Assembly: GCF_013522925.1 (NCBI RefSeq)
Contig: NZ_JAAMQU010000015.1
Location: 53,442 to 117,441 of the forward strand
Direction: 5' to 3'
Source: Pseudomonas japonica
GTDB lineage: Bacteria > Pseudomonadota > Gammaproteobacteria > Pseudomonadales > Pseudomonadaceae
DNA: 64,000 bases
Every line of letters begins with the position of its first letter. Position 1 is the stretch's first letter. The notes below the pieces were generated by a model, which saw nothing but the letters and a program-made list of their open reading frames with translations, made no database searches and was not told the DNA's origin. This document shows positions 1 through 9,583 of the stretch, piece after piece. The translations under genes were made by a program, and so were the position numbers.

Positions 1-291
1 TTTTTCGTGAACGATGCTGCCGGCTTCCGCCTCTATCAATGGGGGGCCGACACCGGGCTGGATTTCTTCGGAGTAATCGATTTCTTCACTTCGCGGATCA
101 TGCTTCCGCTGGGTGGCCTGAGTTTTGTGGTGTTTGCCGGCTGGGTAATGGGTCGCGCCGCGGTACGGGATGAGCTGGCCATGCGTAACCCGCTAATGTT
201 CCAGCTGACCTTCTTTTTGATGCGCTATGTGGCGCCGTGCGGCATTCTCATCGTATTCGCCGCTCAGTTTTGGAAAATGACGCGTTCATGA
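1..291 (+). CDS. Sodium-dependent transporter, NSS family (C-terminal end only)
   Basis: The frame is open from the first base, so the gene begins before the window; only about the last 96 residues are present. Two hydrophobic segments are visible, around the run DFFTSRIMLPLGGL followed by FAGWVMG, and around MRYVAPCGILIVFAAQF near the end. A conserved GWVMG-type segment followed by an RYVAP segment is typical of the last helices of bacterial neurotransmitter:sodium symporter (NSS) proteins, which import amino acids or related solutes with Na+ across the inner membrane. The substrate cannot be inferred. The stop codon overlaps the ratA start (ATGA), which suggests co-translation with ratA. 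Confidence is high for a membrane transporter and fairly high for the NSS family. Confidence 0.8.
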   Translation, partial: FFVNDAAGFRLYQWGADTGLDFFGVIDFFTSRIMLPLGGLSFVVFAGWVMGRAAVRDELAMRNPLMFQLTFFLMRYVAPCGILIVFAAQFWKMTRS

Positions 292-722
292 CCACACATA
301 TTCAACGCTCTGCCTTGCTTCCGTATCCGGCCAAGGCGCTCTACGACCTTGTGAATGACGTGGCGCGCTATCCGGAGTTTCTGCCCTGGTGTTCGTCTAC
401 TCGCGTGATCGAAAGCAGTGACGACTTCATGCGCGCCAGCCTGGAGGTCGCCAAGGGCGGGCTGAGCCAGCGGTTGGTCACGCGCAATGCGCTGATACCC
501 GGCGAGCGCATCGAAATGAACCTCGAGGAAGGGCCCTTCACCCAGTTGCACGGAATCTGGGTGTTCAAGCCGTTGGGCGAGAAGGCCTGCAAGATCAGCC
601 TCGACCTCTCCTTCGATTACGACGGCCCGATTGTGCGCGCCACCCTGGGCCCGCTGTTCAATCAGGCGGCGAATACCCTGGTAGATGCCTTCTGCCAGCG
701 AGCGAAGCAGCTGAACGGCTGA
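288..722 (+). CDS. ratA: RatA family START-domain protein (ribosome association toxin / Coq10-like)
   Basis: The product has 144 residues, the usual length for RatA. It is a single SRPBCC/START fold related to Coq10, beginning with the conserved segment around YPAKALYDLVNDVARYPEF at residues 13-31. E. coli RatA was reported to block 70S ribosome assembly, while Coq10-type relatives bind ubiquinone; which role applies here is unknown. The ATG at 288 was chosen because it matches the family N-terminus and overlaps the upstream transporter stop by ATGA; a longer in-frame start at 237 would lie inside the transporter gene. In other pseudomonads a ubiquitin-like RnfH/RatB gene normally follows, but here a terminator comes within 60 bases, so that partner is absent at this locus. 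Confidence 0.92.
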   Translation: MTTHIQRSALLPYPAKALYDLVNDVARYPEFLPWCSSTRVIESSDDFMRASLEVAKGGLSQRLVTRNALIPGERIEMNLEEGPFTQLHGIWVFKPLGEKACKISLDLSFDYDGPIVRATLGPLFNQAANTLVDAFCQRAKQLNG

Positions 723-774
723 CCCGGGTTCGAGTGCCCGGCTGCTGATTGGCGCTGGGCATAAAACCCAAGGC

Positions 775-806
775 GAAAAAAAGCCCGGCGAACCGGGCTT
801 TTTTGC
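775..806. terminator. Bidirectional intrinsic terminator between ratA and bamE
   Basis: A perfect 8-bp stem (781-788 pairing with 793-800, loop CGAA) is flanked by an A-run on the left and a T-run on the right, so it can end transcripts of the convergent genes ratA (plus) and bamE (minus). Confidence 0.9.
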
Positions 807-815
807 ATCCGCGAA

Positions 816-1343
816 TTACTGCGGGGAGGTTTCGATCGGCGCGGGGCTTGGCACCGGCACCGGCTTGGCCTGGTCCACGTCGCGCTGGATCTGCTCCAGC
901 AGCGAGCCTGGCTTGGCTGGCGCTTCTGGTTGCTGCGGCTGCACAGGCGCGTTTTCCTCGGCCGGAGCGGCGTTGTTGTCCTTGCCCAGGATCGAGTCGT
1001 CGCGGCTCACGCCAGGCATGAAATCGCCCGAAAGGCTGGCGAGCTGGTCCGCTTCGTTGAAGAACACGCTTACGCGTTCCTGCTGCCGACGGGCACCGCC
1101 TTGCTGCATGCTATAGAGGTAATCCCAGCGGTTTGGGTGGAAAGTATCCACCAGCATCGGGTTGCCCATGATAAACCGCACTTGCCGGCGGGTCATTCCA
1201 GGCCTCAACTGGTCTATCATGTCCTGCGTGACGACATTGCCCTGCTGGATGTCGATCTTATAAACCCCGGGGAATGAACAACCGGCGAGTGCGAGCAGGC
1301 TCACGAAGGTGAGGCTGGTAAGCAAGTGCTTGGTGTTTTGCAT
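816..1343 (-). CDS. bamE: Outer membrane assembly lipoprotein BamE (OmlA/SmpA)
   Basis: The product has 175 residues. It starts with a lipoprotein signal peptide whose lipobox LAGC places the lipidated cysteine at residue 22. The SmpA/OmlA domain follows (about residues 35-95), with the characteristic GMTRRQVRFIMG segment and an NRWDYLY motif. The remaining tail is rich in Pro, Ala and Gln and probably disordered; pseudomonad OmlA is longer than enterobacterial BamE because of this tail. BamE is an accessory subunit of the BAM complex that folds beta-barrel proteins into the outer membrane. The gene is divergent from fur, as in P. aeruginosa where omlA and fur share a control region. Confidence 0.95.
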   Translation of the reverse strand: MQNTKHLLTSLTFVSLLALAGCSFPGVYKIDIQQGNVVTQDMIDQLRPGMTRRQVRFIMGNPMLVDTFHPNRWDYLYSMQQGGARRQQERVSVFFNEADQLASLSGDFMPGVSRDDSILGKDNNAAPAEENAPVQPQQPEAPAKPGSLLEQIQRDVDQAKPVPVPSPAPIETSPQ

Positions 1344-1440
1344 CGGTGGGCGACTTCCACTATCTTGGCTGGGTCAACAAAGCCCCGATCATACCCGCAA
1401 TGAATGAAGCTGCGAAGCAGCATCGGCGAGAAAGCTGACC

Positions 1441-1845
1441 ATGGTTGAAAACAACGAATTACGAAAAGCAGGCCTCAAGGTGACCCTTCCACGGGTCAAG
1501 ATCCTGCAAATGCTTGACTCGGCCGAGCAGCGCCATATGAGCGCGGAGGACGTGTACAAGGCCCTCATGGAAGCGGGAGAGGATGTTGGGCTGGCGACGG
1601 TTTACCGCGTATTGACCCAATTCGAAGCTGCCGGGCTCGTGGTTCGCCATAACTTCGATGGTGGTCATGCGGTATTCGAACTGGCCGACGGTGGCCACCA
1701 CGACCATATGGTGGACGTGGATTCAGGTGAAGTGATCGAGTTTTTCGACAGCGAAATCGAAAAACGACAGAAGGAAATCGTTGCCGAACATGGCTTCGAG
1801 CTGGTCGATCACAACCTGGTGCTGTACGTCCGCAAGGGCAAATAA
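1441..1845 (+). CDS. fur: Ferric uptake regulator Fur
   Basis: The product has 134 residues, standard for pseudomonad Fur. The N-terminal winged helix carries the recognition segment GLATVYRVLTQFEAAGLV (about 50-67), and the metal-binding hinge contains HHDH at 86-89 with downstream acidic and His ligands in the dimerisation domain. Fur binds Fe2+ and represses iron-acquisition genes and, in Pseudomonas, the PrrF small RNAs; one prrF copy is found at about 50.2 kb in this window. The protein contains no cysteine at all, so it cannot carry the CxxC structural zinc site of E. coli Fur. The gene is divergent from bamE and followed by a strong terminator. Confidence 0.97.
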   Translation: MVENNELRKAGLKVTLPRVKILQMLDSAEQRHMSAEDVYKALMEAGEDVGLATVYRVLTQFEAAGLVVRHNFDGGHAVFELADGGHHDHMVDVDSGEVIEFFDSEIEKRQKEIVAEHGFELVDHNLVLYVRKGK

Positions 1846-1860
1846 TCCAGGCCTGTATGA

Positions 1861-1888
1861 AAAACCCGCCGTGAAAGGCGGGTTTTTT
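1861..1888 (+). terminator. Intrinsic terminator after fur
   Basis: The 8-bp stem 1863-1870 pairs with 1877-1884 around a GTGAAA loop, followed by a run of T to 1888. It also lies at the 3' side of recN on the other strand, where the A-rich left flank gives T in that direction. Confidence 0.88.
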
Positions 1889-1915
1889 GTGTCTGCGGGT
1901 GAGCAGCCGTTGCGG

Positions 1916-3589
1916 TCAGCCCTTGGCGCTGACCACCATCTTGCGCGCGTGGGCGAGGGATTCCTTGGTGAGGTCCACGCCGCCGAGCATCCGCGCCACT
2001 TCTTCGATGCGCTCAGCCTTGGCCAGGCTTCGTACGGCGGTGCGGGTTTCGTCACTGCCGCGCAGCTTGTGCACGAACAGGTGGTGATGGCCCTGAGCAG
2101 CTACCTGAGGCAAGTGGGTCACGGTCAGTACCTGCCCGCGGTCCCCGAGCCGGCGCAGCAGTTGGCCAACGATTTCCGCGGTGGGGCCGCCGATGCCCAC
2201 GTCCACTTCGTCGAACACCAGCGTAGGGGTGCGGGACGTTTGCGCGGTGATTACCTGAATGGCCAGGCTGATACGCGACAGCTCGCCGCCCGACGCCACT
2301 TTTGCCAGTGACTTGATTGGCTGGCCCGGGTTGGCGCTGACCATCAGCTCGATGCTTTCCTGGCCGTTGGGGTGCAGGTCATTACCGCCGTGGGGCTTGA
2401 GCTCGATGCGGAACGTGCCGCCGGGCATGCCCAGGCGATGGATTTCTTCCTCGACCGACGCCGCCAGGCGCTTCGCTGCCTCGCCACGCAAAGCGGTGAG
2501 CTCGGTGGCTTTTTCCTGGTAGTGCCGGGCAAAGGCTGCCAGCTCGCCCTCAAGGCGCTCGATGGATTCATCGCTGGCTGCCAGGCTTTCCACTTCGTCG
2601 AAGATTTTCTGCTGGAGTGCGGCTACCTCGGTCGGCTGCACCCGGTGTTTGCGCGCCAGGGTATAGATAGTGTCCAGGCGCTCTTCAATCAGTTGCAGGC
2701 GAGCCGGGTCTGCTTCGAAGTTATCCACGAACCGGTTGAGTTCGCCCACCGCTTCCTCGACCTGGATCTGCGCGCTTGCCAGCAGGTTCGCTGCTTCCTG
2801 CAGGGCCCGTGGCGGGTTGGCAATGGCGGTGAGCCGGTTGAGGCAGGCACCCAGCGCGTCGAGGATGTTGCCCGAGTCGCTTTCGCTGCATTGCTCCACC
2901 ACCTGGCGGCTGGTAGCGAACAGGCCCTCGGCGTTGGCGAGGTTTTTCTGCGCTTCTTCCAACTCCTCGAGTTCGTTCTCGCCCAGCGCCAGGTTTTCCA
3001 GCTCTTCGAGCTGATAGCTGAGCAACTGATGGCGGGCGCGCTGCTCATCGCTGGTGCTGGAAAGCCGGTGGATTTCCTGCCGGGTTTGCCGCCAGCGTTG
3101 CGCCGCCAGGTTCACTTGACGGGCAAGGTCGGTGGCGCCGGCGAATTCGTCCAGCAGGCGACGGTGCGTATCGGGCTTGAGCAGCGACTGGTGCTCATGC
3201 TGGCCGTGGATGTCGATCAGCAGCTCGCCCAGGGCTTTCAAATCCCCAAGCGGGCTGGGCGCGCCATTGATGTAGCCGCGCGAACGGCCTTCGCTGGTGA
3301 TTACCCGGCGCAGGATGCAATGCGCGTCGGTTTCCAGGTCCCGCTCCGCCAGCCAGGCCTTGGCATCGGGGATTTCGCTCACGTCGAAGGTGGCCAGGAT
3401 ATCGGCCTTGTCGGCGCCCGGGCGCACTACGCCACTGTCGGCCCGATCGCCCAAGGTAAGGCCCAGCGCATCGAGCATGATGGACTTGCCCGCACCCGTT
3501 TCACCGGTGATCACGCTCATGCCGCGTTCCAGTTCAAGGTCCAGGTGTTCGACGATGGCGTAGTTGTGAACGGACAGGTGCACCAGCAT
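1916..3589 (-). CDS. recN: DNA repair protein RecN
   Basis: The product has 557 residues, an SMC-like ATPase acting early in double-strand-break repair. Walker A is GETGAGKS at residues 29-36. A long central helical region gives the coiled-coil arm, and the C-terminal half has the ABC signature (ASGGELSR) followed by Walker B (PTLVFDEVDVGIGG). The ATG at 3589 gives the usual family length and starts MLVHLSVHNY; a GTG two codons upstream (3595) is an alternative. A LexA-type box lies 28 bases upstream, which fits SOS induction as known for recN in E. coli. Confidence 0.96.
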   Translation of the reverse strand: MLVHLSVHNYAIVEHLDLELERGMSVITGETGAGKSIMLDALGLTLGDRADSGVVRPGADKADILATFDVSEIPDAKAWLAERDLETDAHCILRRVITSEGRSRGYINGAPSPLGDLKALGELLIDIHGQHEHQSLLKPDTHRRLLDEFAGATDLARQVNLAAQRWRQTRQEIHRLSSTSDEQRARHQLLSYQLEELENLALGENELEELEEAQKNLANAEGLFATSRQVVEQCSESDSGNILDALGACLNRLTAIANPPRALQEAANLLASAQIQVEEAVGELNRFVDNFEADPARLQLIEERLDTIYTLARKHRVQPTEVAALQQKIFDEVESLAASDESIERLEGELAAFARHYQEKATELTALRGEAAKRLAASVEEEIHRLGMPGGTFRIELKPHGGNDLHPNGQESIELMVSANPGQPIKSLAKVASGGELSRISLAIQVITAQTSRTPTLVFDEVDVGIGGPTAEIVGQLLRRLGDRGQVLTVTHLPQVAAQGHHHLFVHKLRGSDETRTAVRSLAKAERIEEVARMLGGVDLTKESLAHARKMVVSAKG

Positions 3590-3616
3590 GGTCACGATCC
3601 CCGATGTGAGAAATGT

Positions 3617-3632
3617 CTGGTTATTTATACAG
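3617..3632 (-). promoter_or_regulatory. LexA (SOS) box upstream of recN
   Basis: On the minus strand the site reads CTGTATAAATAACCAG, an exact CTG-N10-CAG with an A/T-rich centre, matching the gammaproteobacterial LexA operator pattern. It sits 28 bases before the recN start, where it would overlap the promoter. Confidence 0.85.
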
Positions 3633-3718
3633 TGTTTTTGGTGGTGCTGACAATCCCGGCCATCGCTCGCCCATGGAGCCGTTCAGCGGGCGAAAGTGAA
3701 TTGGCTGCGCGCGGGGCC

Positions 3719-3747
3719 CTTGAAGCTTGTGATCGCGGCCCCATATA
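3719..3747 (+). promoter_or_regulatory. Sigma-32 heat-shock promoter of grpE
   Basis: CTTGAA (3719-3724), a 14-base spacer and CCCCATATA (3739-3747) match the RpoH consensus almost perfectly. It is about 50 bases before the grpE start and faces the right way. Confidence 0.92.
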
Positions 3748-3799
3748 GCGGGCAACCTGTGCGAGGCAACACTCGCCGACGTATCCAAAGGAGAATTCC

Positions 3800-4366
3800 A
3801 TGGCTGAAGAAAAGACTCTGGACGAACAGAACCCGGACACCACCCCGGCGCCAGAAGCCACCGGCGAAGACCTCGCCGCTCAAGTGCAGGCGCTCGAAGA
3901 GCAGCTGGCCGCAGCCAAGGACCAATCCCTGCGTGTGGCCGCGGACGTGCAGAACATCCGTCGCCGCGCCGAGCAGGATGTGGAAAAGGCTCACAAGTTC
4001 GCGCTGGAAAAATTCGCAGGCGACCTGCTGCCGATCATCGACAGCCTCGAGCGCGGCCTGGAAATGTCCAACGCCGAAGACGAAGCCCTTCGCCCGATGC
4101 GCGAAGGCATGCAGCTGACCCTGAAAATGTTCGCCGACACGCTCAAGCGTTACGGGGCCGAAGCGGTTGATCCGCATGGCGAACCGTTCAACGCCGAGCA
4201 CCACCAGGCGATGGCCATGCAGGAAAGCGCCGACGTGGAGCCCAACACCGTGCTCAAGGTGTTCCAGAAGGGTTACCAGCTCAACGGCCGCCTGCTGCGC
4301 CCGGCGATGGTTGTGGTCAGCAAGCCCGTCGCCGCGGCATCGCCGTCCATCGACGAGAAGGCTTGA
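3800..4366 (+). CDS. grpE: Nucleotide exchange factor GrpE
   Basis: The product has 188 residues. The N-terminus is acidic and low-complexity, followed by a long coiled-coil helix (about residues 28-90) used for dimerisation. The C-terminal beta-domain carries the family signature around NTVLKVFQKGYQLNGRLLRP, which contacts DnaK. GrpE releases ADP from DnaK and acts as a thermosensor of the chaperone cycle. A good ribosome site (AAAGGAG) precedes the ATG. The stop codon overlaps the -35 element of the dnaK heat-shock promoter, so grpE and dnaK can be transcribed together or separately. Confidence 0.97.
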   Translation: MAEEKTLDEQNPDTTPAPEATGEDLAAQVQALEEQLAAAKDQSLRVAADVQNIRRRAEQDVEKAHKFALEKFAGDLLPIIDSLERGLEMSNAEDEALRPMREGMQLTLKMFADTLKRYGAEAVDPHGEPFNAEHHQAMAMQESADVEPNTVLKVFQKGYQLNGRLLRPAMVVVSKPVAAASPSIDEKA

Positions 4367-4390
4367 AATCCGCAAAGCGGCCCCCATTTA
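4362..4390 (+). promoter_or_regulatory. Sigma-32 heat-shock promoter of dnaK
   Basis: CTTGAA (4362-4367), a 14-base spacer and CCCCATTTA (4382-4390) form a near-consensus RpoH promoter. Its -35 element overlaps the grpE stop codon, and it lies about 80 bases before the dnaK start. Confidence 0.92.
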
Positions 4391-4471
4391 GTCGTCAAGC
4401 GTTCGAGTGCTACCGCGTGCAGCCACCACTGACGCGGCAACCTAATTCAAAGTTTCGGGAGAGTTTCATAC

Positions 4472-6385
<1,914 letters not shown>

Positions 6386-6668
6386 GCAATTGCTTGTGAT
6401 CGGCCGGTTCCCTGCTTAAGCGCGGTGACTGGTAGCATGTCGCCGCGCGGGGGCCTTGGTCCCCGCGTTGGCGTGTCTGGGATACAGGAATTTCAAGCAC
6501 TCGCCGCGGCGGGTGCTCCGGCTGGCTGCAGTGGCCCGTGACCGCAATCGCGGCACGGGGGCAGGCCAGAGCGCATGCTGCCGGGCCATTGGCCTTGGCG
6601 CTTGCGTACGTTTGCCGGCTCGGTTCGGCGGGCATTGGCGAAAATTATTCAGGGTGTGAAAAAACCAT

Positions 6669-7799
6669 ATGGCTAAGCGTGACTATTACGAGGTACTGGG
6701 GGTAGAGCGGGGCGCGAGCGAAGCCGACCTGAAGAAGGCCTATCGCCGTCTGGCGATGAAGCATCACCCCGACCGCAACCCGGGTGACAAGGCGTCGGAA
6801 GAAAGCTTCAAGGAAGCCAACGAGGCCTATGAGGTGCTCTCGGATGCCAGCAAGCGCGCCGCCTACGACCAGTATGGTCATGCCGGTGTAGATCCGCAGA
6901 TGGGCGGCGGTGGCCCGGGCTTCGGCGGCGCCAACTTCTCCGACATCTTCGGCGACGTGTTCAGCGACTTCTTCGGCGGCGGTGGCGGGCGTGGCGGCGG
7001 CCGTGGGGGCGCCCAGCGTGGCAGCGACCTGCGCTACACGCTCGAGCTGGACCTCGAAGAAGCTGTACGCGGCACTACCGTCAGCATCCGCGTGCCCACG
7101 CTGGTCAACTGCAAGGTGTGCGACGGTAGCGGCGCCAAGAAAGGCTCTTCCCCCATCAGCTGCCCTACCTGTGCCGGTATCGGCCAGGTGCGCATGCAGC
7201 AGGGCTTCTTCTCGGTGCAGCAAACCTGCCCGCGCTGCCATGGCCAGGGCAAGATCATCTCCGACCCGTGCGAAGGCTGCCATGGCGAAGGCCGCGTCGA
7301 AGAATTCAAGACCCTTTCGGTCAAGGTGCCGCCAGGGGTCGATACCGGCGACCGTATTCGTCTGTCGGGTGAGGGCGAGGCGGGCGCTCAGGGCGGCCCC
7401 ACCGGCGACCTCTATGTGGTCATCAATGTGCGCGAGCACTCGATCTTCCAGCGCGACGGCAAAAACCTCTATTGCGAAGTGCCGATCAGCTTCACCGATG
7501 CTGCCCTCGGTGGCGAGCTGGAAGTGCCCACGCTCGATGGCCGCGTGAAGCTCAAGATCCCGGAAGGCACTCAAACCGGCAAGCAGTTCCGCCTGCGCGG
7601 CAAGGGTGTAGCACCGGTGCGCGGCGGTTCGCCCGGCGACCTGCTGTGCCGCGTTGCGGTCGAAACCCCGGTCAACCTCGACCGCCGTCAGCGTGAGCTG
7701 CTGGAAGAGTTCCGGGCTTCCCTGGAAGGCAATACCACGAACTCGCCCAAGGCCAGTGGCTGGTTCGAGGGCATGAAGCGCTTCTTTGGCGACCTCTGA
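6669..7799 (+). CDS. dnaJ: Molecular chaperone DnaJ (Hsp40)
   Basis: The product has 376 residues with complete class A architecture. The J domain (1-70) has HPD at 33-35; a G/F-rich linker runs from about 75 to 118 with many GGGG runs. Four CxxCxGxG zinc motifs (CKVCDGSG, CPTCAGIG, CPRCHGQG, CEGCHGEG) lie at about 146-202, followed by two beta substrate-binding domains. It delivers clients to DnaK and stimulates its ATPase. The 283-base gap after dnaK holds a GC-rich hairpin near 6446-6467 but no recognisable sigma-32 site, so dnaJ may depend on read-through or an ordinary promoter. Confidence 0.98.
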   Translation: MAKRDYYEVLGVERGASEADLKKAYRRLAMKHHPDRNPGDKASEESFKEANEAYEVLSDASKRAAYDQYGHAGVDPQMGGGGPGFGGANFSDIFGDVFSDFFGGGGGRGGGRGGAQRGSDLRYTLELDLEEAVRGTTVSIRVPTLVNCKVCDGSGAKKGSSPISCPTCAGIGQVRMQQGFFSVQQTCPRCHGQGKIISDPCEGCHGEGRVEEFKTLSVKVPPGVDTGDRIRLSGEGEAGAQGGPTGDLYVVINVREHSIFQRDGKNLYCEVPISFTDAALGGELEVPTLDGRVKLKIPEGTQTGKQFRLRGKGVAPVRGGSPGDLLCRVAVETPVNLDRRQRELLEEFRASLEGNTTNSPKASGWFEGMKRFFGDL

Positions 7800-7824
7800 A
7801 GCGAACGTATAAAAGGATTCACTG

Positions 7825-8628
7825 ATGCGACGTATAGCTGTGATGGGCGCCGCCGGGCGCATGGGCAAAACCCTGGTCGAAGCGGTCCAGCAAACCCCGG
7901 GTTCTGGCCTGACCGCCGCCATCGACCGGCCTGACAGCACCCTGGTGGGCGCGGATGCCGGTGAGCTGGCCGCGCTCGGCCGTATTGGCGTGCCAGTCTC
8001 CGGCGACCTGGCCAAGGTGGCGGAGGAGTTCGATGTGCTCATCGACTTCACCCACCCATCGGTCACGCTGAAAAACCTGGCCTTCTGCCGCAAGGCGGGC
8101 AAGGCCATGGTTATCGGCACCACCGGCTTCAGCCCGGAAGAAAAGGAACGCCTGGCGGATGCCGCCAAAGACATCCCTATCGTGTTCGCGGCCAACTTCA
8201 GCGTAGGCGTGAACCTGTGCTTGAAGCTGCTCGATACCGCTGCCCGGGTGCTCGGCGATGAAGTGGACATTGAGATCATCGAAGCCCACCATCGTCACAA
8301 GGTCGATGCCCCCTCGGGTACCGCCTTGCGCATGGGAGAAGTGGTAGCCAATGCGTTGGGTCGCGACCTTCAGGAAGTGGCCGTGTACGGCCGTGAAGGC
8401 CAGACCGGTGCCCGTGACCGCCAGACCATCGGCTTCGCCACCGTGCGCGCTGGCGACGTGGTGGGTGACCATACGGTGCTGTTCGCCGCCGAAGGCGAGC
8501 GCGTCGAGATCACCCACAAGGCTTCCAGCCGCATGACCTTCGCCAAAGGCGCCGTGCGCGCAGCCATGTGGCTGGATGGTCGAGCCGCGGGGCTGTACGA
8601 CATGCAGGATGTGCTCGACCTGCGATAA
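7825..8628 (+). CDS. dapB: 4-hydroxy-tetrahydrodipicolinate reductase
   Basis: The product has 267 residues. The Rossmann nucleotide loop GAAGRMGK is at 8-15. The catalytic and substrate-binding region EAHHRHKVDAPSGTA is near residues 153-167, containing the His-His pair and the Lys needed for catalysis. DapB reduces the dihydrodipicolinate precursor with NAD(P)H in the lysine/diaminopimelate pathway, supplying peptidoglycan. It lies 25 bases after dnaJ with a good AAAGGA site, so the two are probably co-transcribed. Confidence 0.97.
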   Translation: MRRIAVMGAAGRMGKTLVEAVQQTPGSGLTAAIDRPDSTLVGADAGELAALGRIGVPVSGDLAKVAEEFDVLIDFTHPSVTLKNLAFCRKAGKAMVIGTTGFSPEEKERLADAAKDIPIVFAANFSVGVNLCLKLLDTAARVLGDEVDIEIIEAHHRHKVDAPSGTALRMGEVVANALGRDLQEVAVYGREGQTGARDRQTIGFATVRAGDVVGDHTVLFAAEGERVEITHKASSRMTFAKGAVRAAMWLDGRAAGLYDMQDVLDLR

Positions 8629-8658
8629 GCCGTTTGAGCCGTAGGGCCAAACGGGAAC

Positions 8659-8677
8659 CTGGCATTTCTGCCAGTTT
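8659..8677 (+). terminator. Possible weak terminator after dapB
   Basis: A 6-bp stem (8659-8664 with 8669-8674, loop TTTC) is followed by only three T residues. It is a plausible but weak end for the dnaJ-dapB transcript. Confidence 0.4.
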
Positions 8678-8685
8678 CGATCAGC

Positions 8686-8725
8686 CTCCCGGCGCGTTCT
8701 AATGAACGCATGAACGCGCCGGGAG
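8686..8725 (+). repeat. 14-bp perfect inverted repeat that contains the RBS of the RHS gene
   Basis: The left arm 8686-8699 (CTCCCGGCGCGTTC) is the exact reverse complement of the right arm 8712-8725, with a 12-base loop. The right arm ends in GGGAG, the only good ribosome binding site for the RHS gene starting at 8732. The stem would therefore mask the site in RNA. There is no T-run, so it is not an ordinary terminator. Confidence 0.85.
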
Positions 8726-8731
8726 CTCTTG

Positions 8732-9544
8732 ATGCCTTCTTACAATCCTCTGAACACGCTGTTGGCCGTCGATATGGCGGGATCTGCGCTGCGGCGCGCT
8801 CGAACGCTGCAGGGGTATACGCCCTTCGGTTATGCACCAGGCCGGCGGGGCGAAACGGCGTTTGCCGGGCAACTACGCGAATCGGGCCTGTATCTGCTGG
8901 GCAATGGCTATCGTGCCTACCTGCCAGCACTGGGCCGGTTTACGTTGCCGGATGGGGTAAGCCCTTTCGGGCGGGGTGGATTGAACGCTTATGTCTACTG
9001 CGGAGGCGATCCGGTAAACCGGCTGGACAGCAAAGGTGCAAGTTGGGCCATGCTGGGCAAGGTTTGGTCGAAATCGGTACCAGTCAAACAGGTGCATAGC
9101 GCGCTGGAGCTGACTTATGCTGGCGGTGGCCAAGGCAGGGTGCTTCGGTTCGCCACTTCTGAGGTGGCAGACGCAACGCAAATGTACACCGCACTGGGTG
9201 CGCAGCTTTCAAACTCCGAAGGCTCGCTTGGTGTGATGATACATAATGCCGAGCAGGTCAAAGCGAGCACCAAGGTGTACCAGGCCATTCCATCGTCGTC
9301 TTTGCGTGACCCGTCGTTGTTCGAAAGGGCCATTGAGCGGCATTTGGAACCCATGTGGGGCGGCTATATGCCCATCAAGCCTGTGACCATGGATGATTGG
9401 CCAACCTTGCCGGGTTCGTTGGACGTTGAAAATCCCGCAGTCCGGCGTACCGTATTGAGCTATCTGTATTATCAGGAGCTGGCGGATCCCAGGATTGTGC
9501 AGGCTCGCGGCAGGGTCGAGCCTTGGAGCATTGCGAGATTCTAG
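8732..9544 (+). CDS. Orphan RHS repeat-associated core domain protein with unique C-terminal tip
   Basis: The product has 270 residues. The first 100 hold the RHS-core signature: YTPFGY near 28-33, then GLYLLGNGYRAYLPALGRFTL, SPFGRGGLNAYVYC and GDPVNRLD ending near residue 98. In full-size RHS/YD proteins this core closes the beta-shell, and the variable tip after it is often a toxin. Here the large N-terminal YD-repeat shell is missing; only the core and a tip of about 170 residues remain. I do not recognise the tip: it has no visible signal peptide, membrane segment or nuclease motif, and its base composition looks less GC-rich than the flanking genes. No immunity-like gene follows. Short orphan RHS proteins are common in the P. 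putida group, with unknown function. The ATG at 8732 follows a GGGAG site that is buried in an inverted repeat. Confidence 0.85.
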   Translation: MPSYNPLNTLLAVDMAGSALRRARTLQGYTPFGYAPGRRGETAFAGQLRESGLYLLGNGYRAYLPALGRFTLPDGVSPFGRGGLNAYVYCGGDPVNRLDSKGASWAMLGKVWSKSVPVKQVHSALELTYAGGGQGRVLRFATSEVADATQMYTALGAQLSNSEGSLGVMIHNAEQVKASTKVYQAIPSSSLRDPSLFERAIERHLEPMWGGYMPIKPVTMDDWPTLPGSLDVENPAVRRTVLSYLYYQELADPRIVQARGRVEPWSIARF

Positions 9545-9583
9545 AGCTTTCCAAAATTAAAGCGTGCAATGGGTGGACCAAAA

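Noticed and set aside
749..1021. A 90-codon plus-strand frame after ratA, considered as a diverged ratB
   Set aside because: The peptide (MALGIKPKAKKSP...) has no RnfH similarity and reads through the terminator into the antisense of bamE.
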